NCBI GenBank assembly: GCA_020846575.1
Contig: JADLDQ010000167.1
Location: 1-43,298, forward strand
Length of the DNA: 43,298 nucleotides
Reading direction: 5' to 3'
Origin: Burkholderiales bacterium
Lineage (GTDB): Bacteria; Pseudomonadota; Gammaproteobacteria; Burkholderiales; SG8-39
Shown here: positions 8,223 through 16,360 of the stretch, in pieces
Position numbering within the stretch: the first letter of the stretch is position 1
How the letters are laid out: each line of letters starts with the position of its first letter
Notes under the pieces: model-generated
The model's database searches: none
Told to the model about the DNA's origin: nothing
Seen by the model: the letters and a program-made list of their open reading frames with translations, nothing else
Made by a program: the position numbers and the translations under genes

Positions 8223-9410
8223 CTACTTCATGCTGCAGCCGATCGCCGGGTCGGCGAGCGCCTTGTGCGCCACGCCCATCACGCGGTTCTCCTTGCCCAC
8301 GACCTTGCGCAGGTAGAAGTCCTGGATCGGGTTGTGCGCCTTGGAGAGCGTCCAGGCGCCGCGCGGGCTGTCGATGCGCGCGCGCTCCATGGCCGCGATC
8401 AGTTCCTTCTTCCTGGAGACGTCGCCCTTCACCGCGTCCATGCCGGCGGCGAGCAGCAGGCCGGCGTCGTAGCCCTGAACCGCATAGACGTCGGGCTCCA
8501 GGTTCTTGTAGGACTTGCGGTAGGCGGCGCGGAACGCGTTGTTGCGCGGCGTGCTCAAACCGTCGCCGTAGTGCAGCGTGGTCTCCACGTCCTGGGCCGC
8601 CGCGCCCGCCGCATCGAGCACCCCGTCGGTGAGGAAGCCCGAGCCGAACAGCGGGATCTTGCCCTTGAGTCCCGCGGCCGCGTAGTCGGTGAGGAACTTG
8701 GCCGCGCCGCCGCCGGCGAAGAAGGCGACCACCGCCGCCGGCTTGATCGAGGCCGCCTCGGTCAGGAGCGGCTGGAACTCGACTTGCGGGAACGGCAGCA
8801 GCAGCTCCTTCACCAGCTTGCCCCCCGCCTTGGCGAAGCCTTCCTGGAAGCCGGCCAGCATCTCCTTGCCCGCGGCATAGTTCCAGGTGATGAAGACCGC
8901 CGTCTTCAGGCCGCGGTCGGCCAGCACCTTGCCCAGCGGGTAGGTGGTCTGCCAGTTGGAGAACGAGGTGCGGAAGATGTTCGGCGCGCACATCGGCCCG
9001 GTGGCATCCCCGGCGCCCGCGTTGGGGCAGATGAGCAGCGTGCCGCTCTCGCGCGCGATCTTCACCATCCCGAGCAGCACCCCGGAATGGACCGTGCCCA
9101 CCAGCACGTCCACCTTGTCGCGCTGCACCAGGCGGTGGGTGTTCTCGGGCGCCTTGGCCGGCTCGGACTCGTCGTCCACCGTGAAGTACTCGATCTCGCG
9201 GCCGCCGAGCCGCCCCTTGCGCTCGTCCACCGCCAGCTTGAAGCCGTTGGTGATCGCCGTGCCCAGGGCGGCGTAGGTCCCGGTGTAGGGCAGCATCAGG
9301 CCGACCCTGAGTTTGCTCTGCTGCGCCAGGAGCGGCGCCGGGGCGATGCCGCCGAGCGTCACCGCGCCGACGACCTGGAGGAACGCGCGTCGATTCGTAA
9401 TCTGGGACAT
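8223..9410 (-). CDS. ABC transporter substrate-binding protein (Peripla_BP_6), Tat-type signal
   Basis: A 395-residue periplasmic binding protein of the leucine/aromatic-acid type. The N-terminus carries a twin-arginine-like signal (TNRRAFLQVVGAVTLGG, then an AxA-like end before about residue 30), and the mature part begins KLRVGLMLPYTGTYAALG. Motifs such as FTVDDESEPAKAPENTHRLV and GTVHSGVLLGMVKIARESG belong to the family. The start ATG 9410 has AAGGAG upstream, and the gene lies 30 bases after benzoate-CoA ligase. It likely captures benzoate or a related acid for LivHMGF; the ligand is inferred from context. Confidence 0.9.
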   Translation of the reverse strand: MSQITNRRAFLQVVGAVTLGGIAPAPLLAQQSKLRVGLMLPYTGTYAALGTAITNGFKLAVDERKGRLGGREIEYFTVDDESEPAKAPENTHRLVQRDKVDVLVGTVHSGVLLGMVKIARESGTLLICPNAGAGDATGPMCAPNIFRTSFSNWQTTYPLGKVLADRGLKTAVFITWNYAAGKEMLAGFQEGFAKAGGKLVKELLLPFPQVEFQPLLTEAASIKPAAVVAFFAGGGAAKFLTDYAAAGLKGKIPLFGSGFLTDGVLDAAGAAAQDVETTLHYGDGLSTPRNNAFRAAYRKSYKNLEPDVYAVQGYDAGLLLAAGMDAVKGDVSRKKELIAAMERARIDSPRGAWTLSKAHNPIQDFYLRKVVGKENRVMGVAHKALADPAIGCSMK

Positions 9411-9440
9411 GGTGCCTTTGCTCCTTGGTTGGACTCGAAA

Positions 9441-11042
9441 TCAGCGATGACCCGCCACCTGCTCGCGAAGCCTGAAACGCTGGATCTTCCCGGTGGCGGT
9501 CTTGGGCAGATCCGCCACGAACTCGATCCAGCGCGGATACTTGTACGGGGCGAGGCGGTCCTTCACGTGCTGCTTGAGCTCCTCGGCGAGGCCCTCCGAA
9601 GCCTTCAGGCCGGGCTTGAGCACCACGAAGGCGAGCGGCTTGACCAGGCGCTGCTCGTCCTCGGCGCCGATCACCGCGGCCTCCAGCACCGAAGGGTGCC
9701 CGATCAGCGCCGATTCCACCTCGATCGGCGAGACGTAGATGCCGCCCACCTTGAGCATGTCGTCGGTGCGGCCCGCGTAGACGTAGTACCCGGCTTCGTT
9801 CAGGGTGTACTTGTCGCCGCTGCGGGTCCAGGGGCCGAGGAAGGTGGAGCGCGAGCGCTCGCGGTTGTTCCAGTACAGGGCGGCGCTGGTGGGACCGCTC
9901 ACCTGCAGTTCGCCCTGTTCGCCGTCGCCGACCGGCGCGCCGCCGTCGCCGACCAGGCGCACCTCGTAGCCGGGCACCGGCCTGCCGGTGGTGCCGTAGC
10001 GTACCTCGCCGGGCCGTTTGGAGAGGTAGATGTGCAGCATCTCGGTGGAACCGATGCCATCGAGGATGTCGACGCCGAAGTGTTCGCTCCAGCGCCGGCC
10101 GATGTCCTCGGGCAGCGCTTCGCCGGCCGAGGTGCAGCGGCGCAGCGCCAGCTCGCCGCGCCGCGGCAGCTCCGGGCTGGCGAGCATCGCCGCGTACAGC
10201 GTCGGCACGCCGTAGAAGACGCTCGCCCGGTGCGCCCGCAGCCGGGCGAACACCGCCGCCGGCGTGGCGCGCTCGGCCATCAGCACCGCGGTCGCCCCGA
10301 CCGCCATGGGAAAGCTGAGCGCGTTGCCCAGGCCATAGGCGAAGTACAGCTTCGCGGCCGAGAACACCACGTCGCTTTCCTGGATCCCCAGGACCGGTCG
10401 CGCGTACAGCTCGGCGGTCTGCATCATGCTCGCGTGCACGTGCACGGTGCCCTTGGGCGAGCCGGTGGAGCCGGAGGAATACAGCCAGAAACAGGGGTCG
10501 TCGCGCGTGGTCGGCGCCGCCTCGAAGCGCTGCTGCGGCGGCGCGAGCAGGTCCGCGAGCCGGTGAGCGCCCGCGGGCGCGGCTTCGCCCGACACGATCA
10601 CGTGCGCCAGGCTCGGGATGCGACCCAGGAGCGGCGCGAGCACGGGCAGCAGCGGCTCGGACACCACCAGCGCGCGGGCGCGGCTGTCGCGCAGCATGTA
10701 CTCGAAATCCGCGGTGGTGAGCATGGTGTTGGCCGCGACCGGCACGATGCCCGCCTTGATGCAGCCGAGGAACACCGTCGGGAAATCGATGGTGTCCAGC
10801 AGCACGAGCAGCACCCGCTGCTCCGGCTGCAGCCCGATGGCGGTCAGAGCGCCGGCGCAGCGCTCGACGCGGTGTGCGAGATCCTGGTAGCTGCAGCTGC
10901 CGCGGTCGTCGACGAACGCGGCCTTCGCTCCCCGGCCGGCGCGCAGGTTGCGCTCGATGAAGTCGTGGGCCGCGTTGTAGTCGCGTGGAAACTCCAGCAG
11001 CGGCGGGCTGGTGCTGTGGTCGGCGCTGCTCAGTCCGGGCAT
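9441..11042 (-). CDS. Benzoate-CoA ligase
   Basis: A 533-residue AMP-forming acyl-CoA synthetase that converts benzoate, ATP and CoA to benzoyl-CoA. Seen in order: EFPRDYNAAHDFIERNL near the N-terminus (typical of benzoate-CoA ligases), P-loop YSSGSTGSPKG at 188-198, AKLYFAYGLGNALSFPM, the adenylation motif DGIGSTEMLHIYLS, the hinge YYVYAGRTDDMLKVGGIYVSP and the C-terminal PKTATGKIQR with the catalytic Lys. The start is ATG 11042 because GGAGG sits just upstream and the length then matches the family; ATG 11087 would add an unconserved tail. It heads the transport operon and stands divergent to boxC. Confidence 0.95.
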   Translation of the reverse strand: MPGLSSADHSTSPPLLEFPRDYNAAHDFIERNLRAGRGAKAAFVDDRGSCSYQDLAHRVERCAGALTAIGLQPEQRVLLVLLDTIDFPTVFLGCIKAGIVPVAANTMLTTADFEYMLRDSRARALVVSEPLLPVLAPLLGRIPSLAHVIVSGEAAPAGAHRLADLLAPPQQRFEAAPTTRDDPCFWLYSSGSTGSPKGTVHVHASMMQTAELYARPVLGIQESDVVFSAAKLYFAYGLGNALSFPMAVGATAVLMAERATPAAVFARLRAHRASVFYGVPTLYAAMLASPELPRRGELALRRCTSAGEALPEDIGRRWSEHFGVDILDGIGSTEMLHIYLSKRPGEVRYGTTGRPVPGYEVRLVGDGGAPVGDGEQGELQVSGPTSAALYWNNRERSRSTFLGPWTRSGDKYTLNEAGYYVYAGRTDDMLKVGGIYVSPIEVESALIGHPSVLEAAVIGAEDEQRLVKPLAFVVLKPGLKASEGLAEELKQHVKDRLAPYKYPRWIEFVADLPKTATGKIQRFRLREQVAGHR

Positions 11043-11052
11043 AAACCCTCCG

Positions 11053-11310
11053 CTAGGCGCGCCCTTGCCGCGAGGGCGCGCGATCATATCCGGGTGCGAC
11101 GACGCGGCCGAAGCGGATGCCGCCGGCTTCGCGCGCGCACATTCACCCCGCGGCGAGCGCCTCGCGGCAGGCCGCGAACACGCCGCGAGGGGCCTCGCCG
11201 TGCGCGGGCAGCGCCTCGTACCGCTTGTGCCCCAGCGCCGCAGCGAGCGCGCTCGCCCCGACGCATCCGGTGATCGGGGCGATCCGTGCGCTGATTTCCT
11301 CCGGCGTCAT
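11053..11310 (-). pseudogene. DUF4863-family remnant with internal stop and lost C-terminus
   Basis: From ATG 11310 the frame reads MTPEEISARIAPITGC... to CREALAAG, then TGA at 11143-11145, then continues MCAREAGGIRFGRVVAPG before diverging and ending at TAG (11053-11055). From memory, DUF4863 proteins in box clusters start MTPEEF..., and have a block like GW(L/M)C(D/E)REGGGI(R/K)(F/Y)GRV(I/F)KPG. The TGA falls exactly at the Trp of that block, as expected from TGG to TGA. The rest of the family (the His-rich cupin-like part) is missing, replaced by the start of the ligase gene. The product, if made, would be 55 residues. The family identification is from memory. Confidence 0.7.
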
Positions 11311-11321
11311 GGTCTTCGCAA

Positions 11322-11351
11322 AGGCGGCTCGGGCGTGGGGCCGCCTATAAT
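11322..11351 (+). promoter_or_regulatory. boxC promoter: TATAAT -10 overlapped by an inverted repeat
   Basis: A perfect TATAAT lies at 11346-11351, upstream of the boxC GTG at 11436. At 17 bases upstream there is no TTGACA-like -35. Instead, an inverted repeat AGGCGGC-N11-GCCGCCT (11322-11328 and 11340-11346) spans the -35 and touches the first base of the -10. That is the place for a repressor or activator site. The known BoxR motif was not recognised here, so the regulator is unknown. Confidence 0.5.
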
Positions 11352-11405
11352 AGCCCGGAACCTTTCATGGGTCAGCGCGGTCCCGGCTCCACGGGGCGCC
11401 TGCAC

Positions 11406-11419
11406 CCCCTCGCGAGGGG
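11406..11419. promoter_or_regulatory. Perfect 14-base palindrome in the boxC leader
   Basis: CCCCTCGCGAGGGG is fully self-complementary and lies between the TATAAT and the Shine-Dalgarno AAGGAGG of boxC. It could be a second operator site or a small hairpin in the leader RNA. No functional evidence beyond symmetry and position. Confidence 0.35.
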
Positions 11420-11435
11420 CTCGCAAGGAGGCACA

Positions 11436-13136
11436 GTGTCGGAATCCGCCGCAGAACCGCGCAGCGCAGCCGCGCATGAGACTGCACGCGAACTCATCAC
11501 CTGCGAGCGCCATCCCGATCGCTACCGGCACTGGCGCCTCGCCGTCGAGGCGCGCGTGGCCACGCTCAGTCTGGATGTCGACGAGGCGGGCGGCCTCGCG
11601 CCCGGCTATCGCCTCAAGCTCAACTCCTACGACCTGGGCGTGGACATCGAGCTGCACGACGCGCTGCAACGCATCCGCTTCGAGCACCCGCAAGTGGGCT
11701 GCGTGGTGCTGACCAGCGCGAAGGAGCGGGTGTTCAGCGCCGGCGCCAACATCTTCATGCTGGGCCTGGCGAGCCACGCCGAGAAGGTGAATTTCTGCAA
11801 GTTCACCAACGAGACGCGCAACGGCATGGAGGAGTCCAGCGCCCACTCGGGCCTGAAGTTCCTCGCCGCCTGCAACGGCACCACCGCGGGCGGCGGCTAC
11901 GAGCTGGCGCTCGCCTGCGACCAGATCGTGCTCGTGGACGACCGCTGGTCCGCGGTCAGCCTGCCGGAGGTGCCGTTGCTGGGCGTGCTGCCGGGAACCG
12001 GGGGTCTGACCCGGCTCACCGACAAGCGCAGGGTCAGGCGCGATCAGGCGGACCTGTTCTGCACCTCCGCCGAGGGCGTGCGCGGCGCACGCGCCCGCGA
12101 GTGGCGGCTGGTGGACGAGGTGGTCAAGCCGGGGCAGTTCCACGAGTTCGTGGGCCGGCGCGCGGCCGAGCTCGCGGAGGCGAGCGAGCGCCCGCGGCAG
12201 GCGCAGGGCATCGTGCTGCCGCCCCTGGAACGGCGCATCGACGCCGCCGGCTACCACTACGCGCTGGTGGACGCGCGCATCGAGCGGGAAGCGCGGCGCG
12301 TCACCCTCACGGTGAGCGCCCCGGAGCGGCGCGAACCCGAGGACATCGAGGGCATTCTCGCGCGTGGCGCGCACTGGTGGCCGCTGCGCGTGGCGCGCGA
12401 GCTGGACGACGCCGTGCTGATGCTGCGCATGAACGACCCGGAGGTGGGCACCTGGCTGCTCTCGACCCGCGGCGATGCCGATCGGGTGCTCGAGGCGGAC
12501 GCGAGCCTCGAGCGGCACGGCGGCCACTGGTTCGTGAAGGAAGTGACCGGAATGCTGCGCCGGACGCTCTCGCGGCTGGACGTGTCCTCGCGCAGCCTCA
12601 TCGCGCTCGTGGACCGCGGTTCGTGCTTCGCGGGCACGCTGTTCGAGCTGGCGCTCGCCGCCGACCGCAGCTACATGCTGCAGCTGGACGGCGCAGCGCC
12701 GGGCGCCCCTTGCATCGCCTGCTCGCCGATGAATTTCGGCGCTTACCCGGCGGCCAACGGCGCCGCCCGCATCGAAACGCGGTTCTGCGGCGAGCGCGGC
12801 GCCGTCGAGGCCGCGCGCGCGGCGCTCGGGCGCCGGCTGGACGCCGAGCGCGCGCTGGCGCTGGGACTGGTGACCGCGGCCCCGGACGAGCTCGACTGGG
12901 ACGAGGAGATCCGCCTCGCTCTGGAGGAGCGCGCCAGCCTCTCGCCCGACGCGCTGACCGGGCTGGAGGCGAACCTGCGCTTTCCCGGCGCCGAGAACAT
13001 GCACACGCGCATCTTCGGGCGCCTGTCGGCGTGGCAGAACTGGATTTTCACGCGCCCCAATGCGACCGGCGCCGCGGGCGCGCTGAAGGTGTTCGGCACC
13101 GGCAGCAAGCCGGGCTTCGACTGGAACCGGACCTGA
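11436..13136 (+). CDS. boxC: Benzoyl-CoA-dihydrodiol lyase (2,3-epoxybenzoyl-CoA dihydrolase)
   Basis: A 566-residue member of the enoyl-CoA hydratase/isomerase superfamily with two crotonase-like halves. The first carries RLKLNSYDLGVDIELHDALQR, VLTSAKERVFSAGANIFML and NGTTAGGGYELALACD; the second carries DRGSCFAGTLFELALAADR. BoxC hydrolytically opens 2,3-epoxybenzoyl-CoA to 3,4-dehydroadipyl-CoA semialdehyde and formate in the cytoplasm. GTG 11436 is chosen because AAGGAGG precedes it and it gives the usual length; the frame is also open from ATG 11367. It is first in the plus-strand unit boxC-boxB-maoC, opposite the ligase operon. Product identity is firm. Confidence 0.95.
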   Translation: MSESAAEPRSAAAHETARELITCERHPDRYRHWRLAVEARVATLSLDVDEAGGLAPGYRLKLNSYDLGVDIELHDALQRIRFEHPQVGCVVLTSAKERVFSAGANIFMLGLASHAEKVNFCKFTNETRNGMEESSAHSGLKFLAACNGTTAGGGYELALACDQIVLVDDRWSAVSLPEVPLLGVLPGTGGLTRLTDKRRVRRDQADLFCTSAEGVRGARAREWRLVDEVVKPGQFHEFVGRRAAELAEASERPRQAQGIVLPPLERRIDAAGYHYALVDARIEREARRVTLTVSAPERREPEDIEGILARGAHWWPLRVARELDDAVLMLRMNDPEVGTWLLSTRGDADRVLEADASLERHGGHWFVKEVTGMLRRTLSRLDVSSRSLIALVDRGSCFAGTLFELALAADRSYMLQLDGAAPGAPCIACSPMNFGAYPAANGAARIETRFCGERGAVEAARAALGRRLDAERALALGLVTAAPDELDWDEEIRLALEERASLSPDALTGLEANLRFPGAENMHTRIFGRLSAWQNWIFTRPNATGAAGALKVFGTGSKPGFDWNRT

Positions 13137-13153
13137 ACGGCAGGGAGCATGCC

Positions 13154-14578
<1,425 letters not shown>

Positions 14579-14638
14579 CCCCGGAGACTGACACCGGCGA
14601 CGGGCGCGCGGGCGCGCGCCGGGCAAACGGAGTTCGAC

Positions 14639-15097
14639 TTGACCATCAAGTACTGCTGGGAAGACTTCACCCCGGGCTGGGTGTACGAGTCGCCGGCGCG
14701 CTCGCTCGGCGCCGCGGAAATCGTCGCCTTCGCGCGCGAGTACGACCCGCAGCCCTACCACTGCGACGAGGAGGCGGCCAAGGCCACGCCTTTCGGCGGT
14801 CTGATCGCCAGCGGCTGGCAGACCTGCGCGGTGGGCATGCGGCTGATGTGCGACGGCTACCTGCTGGAGAGCACCTGCATCGGCTCGCCGGGGCTGGAGG
14901 AGATCCGCTGGTGGAAGCCGGTGCGGCCCGGGGATGCGCTGCGGCTGCGCTCCACGGTGCTGGAGCAGAGCGCCTCGGGCAAGCTCGCCTGGCGCGGCAC
15001 GGTCAAGTTCCGCTGGGACCTGCTCGACGCCGCCGGCGAACCCGTGTGCACCATGGTGGGCCGGCAGCACTTCCGGCGGCGCGAGGCCGCCGCCTGA
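14639..15097 (+). CDS. MaoC-like dehydratase/hydratase
   Basis: A 152-residue single hot-dog protein of the MaoC/(R)-hydratase type: YCWEDFTPGWVYES at the start, the hydratase-like region FAREYDPQPYHCDEEAAKATPFGGLIASGWQT with Asp and His in the usual places, and SPGLEEIRWWKPVRPGD, which is typical of the family. It probably adds water to, or removes it from, a CoA-bound acid. The start is TTG 14639 with CGGAG upstream; no ATG is available near the conserved N-terminus. It lies 60 bases after boxB, so it is probably in the same transcript and might act on the ring-opened product; that link is inference. Confidence 0.85.
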   Translation: MTIKYCWEDFTPGWVYESPARSLGAAEIVAFAREYDPQPYHCDEEAAKATPFGGLIASGWQTCAVGMRLMCDGYLLESTCIGSPGLEEIRWWKPVRPGDALRLRSTVLEQSASGKLAWRGTVKFRWDLLDAAGEPVCTMVGRQHFRRREAAA

Positions 15098-15198
15098 ACG
15101 GATCAGTCGGCTCTCGCGCCTGAGCGGATCAGTCGGCGCTCGCGCCGGAGCGGATCAGTCGGCGCTCGCGCCGGAGCGGATCAGTCGGCGCTCGCGCC
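15095..15198. repeat. Four tandem 26-bp units copied from the end of the Bug gene
   Basis: Units lie at 15095-15120, 15121-15146, 15147-15172 and 15173-15198. Units 3 and 4 are identical, unit 2 differs by one base and unit 1 by three. Unit 4 spans the stop codon and last codons (GASAD) of the minus-strand Bug gene; the other three extend to the stop of the MaoC gene, whose TGA opens unit 1. Units 2-4 carry GGCGC-TC-GCGCC dyad symmetry, so the array could also end transcription from both sides. Confidence 0.9.
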
Positions 15199-16158
15199 GG
15201 AGAGCTTCACCGCCTTCGAGTAGCGCTCCGCGTCGGCGCGCAGCGAGGCCGCGTATTCCTCCGGGGTGCTTCCCACCGCCTGGATGTCCAGGGCCGTGAA
15301 ACGCGCGATCACCTCCGGCGCCTTGATCGCCTCGTTCGCCTCCGCCGCGATGCGCGCGACCAAGTCCGCCGGCGTGGCCGCGGGGGTGAAGAAACCGATG
15401 GTCGGTGCGAAATCGAACCCCGGGATGGTCTCGGCCACGGCCGGCAGGCCCGGCGAGCTGGCCGAGCGCTTGAGCGAATTCACCGCCAGCAGCTTGATGC
15501 GTCCGTCCTTGGCGAAGGAGGCGAGCGACGGGTAGGCCGACCAGACCAGCGGCACCTGCCCGGCGACCAGCGCCGGGACGCTCTGGCCGGTGCCCTTGTA
15601 GGGCACGTGGGTGAGTTGCAGACCGAGCGCGGATTTCAGGAACTCCATGCACAGGTGGTGCGTGCTGCCGATTCCCGAGGAACCGTAGGTGTACTTGCCC
15701 GGATTGGCCTTGAGCACCGCCACCACTTCGGCGAAGGTGTTCGCGGGGAAGGCGTTGTGCGCGGCCAGGTACAGCGGCGCCCGCGCCACCAGCGATACCG
15801 GGGCGAGACTCTTCGGATCGTAGGGCAGTTTCCTGTAGAGGAACGGGTTGATGGCGTGGGTCGAGTTGTCGGTCACCAACAGCGTGTAGCCGTCCGGGGG
15901 CGCCGCACCGACGAACTCCGCGGCGATGCCGCTGTTGGCGCCCGCGCGGTTTTCGACGAACACCTGCTGGCCCCAGCGTTCGGAGAGCTTCTGCGCGACC
16001 ACGCGGGCGACCGTGTCGGGCAGCCCGCCGGGTGCGTAGCCCACCGCCACGCGCACCGGCTTTTCCGGAAAGCGCGCCGCCTGAGCGAGCGCGGACTGCG
16101 ACACGACGGCGAGGATCAGGGCTGCTGCGCTGCTGACCAGCGAGGCGACGACGCGCAT
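15181..16158 (-). CDS. Bug/TctC-family periplasmic solute-binding receptor
   Basis: A 325-residue protein with a signal peptide (SAAALILAVVSQSALAQA), then RFPEKPVRVAVGYAPGGLPDTVARVVAQKL, GQQVFVENRAGANSGIAAEFV, PPDGYTLLVTDNSTHAINPFLY, THVPYKGTGQSVPALVAGQVPLVW and the C-terminal ETIPGFDFAPTIGFFTPAATP. It binds an unidentified organic anion in the periplasm. The start ATG 16158 has GGAG upstream; the open frame extends further but without homology. The 3' end lies inside the tandem repeat at 15095-15198. It converges on the MaoC gene, and no TctA/TctB partner is present. Confidence 0.9.
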   Translation of the reverse strand: MRVVASLVSSAAALILAVVSQSALAQAARFPEKPVRVAVGYAPGGLPDTVARVVAQKLSERWGQQVFVENRAGANSGIAAEFVGAAPPDGYTLLVTDNSTHAINPFLYRKLPYDPKSLAPVSLVARAPLYLAAHNAFPANTFAEVVAVLKANPGKYTYGSSGIGSTHHLCMEFLKSALGLQLTHVPYKGTGQSVPALVAGQVPLVWSAYPSLASFAKDGRIKLLAVNSLKRSASSPGLPAVAETIPGFDFAPTIGFFTPAATPADLVARIAAEANEAIKAPEVIARFTALDIQAVGSTPEEYAASLRADAERYSKAVKLSGASAD

Positions 16159-16243
16159 GATTCCATCTCCTGGTGAAGGCAACTGGAGGTTTGGATTCTG
16201 ACACAGGCATCGGTCGCTGTCCGAGCGCGCCTTGCGCGGATCG

Positions 16244-16293
16244 CCGCGCCGGGCGCGGCGCGGCAGGCTCACCGCGCCGGACGCGGCGCGGCA
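16244..16293. repeat. Two 22-bp GC-rich direct repeats
   Basis: Copies at 16244-16265 and 16272-16293 differ at one base (28-base period). Each is rich in GCGCC/GGCGC symmetry. They lie between the divergent Bug gene and the CocE-like gene, just upstream of a predicted promoter, so they could be regulatory or a simple slippage product. Confidence 0.6.
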
Positions 16294-16295
16294 TC

Positions 16296-16324
16296 CTGAC
16301 GCGCACTGCGCGATTCGCCATAAT
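16296..16324 (+). promoter_or_regulatory. Sigma-70-like promoter of the CocE-like gene
   Basis: CTGACG (16296-16301) and CATAAT (16319-16324) are separated by 17 bases. Transcription would start near 16331, about 30 bases before the GTG at 16361. The -10 matches five of six consensus bases and the -35 four. Confidence 0.5.
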
Positions 16325-16360
16325 CTCGTGCACACGCCAACGGCACAAGGCAGAGCGATC

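Noticed and set aside
7740..11273. A 1177-codon plus-strand open frame
   Set aside because: It is antisense to the transporter and ligase genes, which have clear family motifs; its product is rich in His/Arg/Glu shadow residues.
11307..13004. A 565-codon minus-strand open frame
   Set aside because: Antisense shadow of boxC, which is firmly identified on the plus strand.
16244..16293. CRISPR array
   Set aside because: Only two GC-rich copies with a 6-base spacer; no cas genes. The same holds for 29585-29636 and for the 26-bp array at 15095-15198, which has no spacers.
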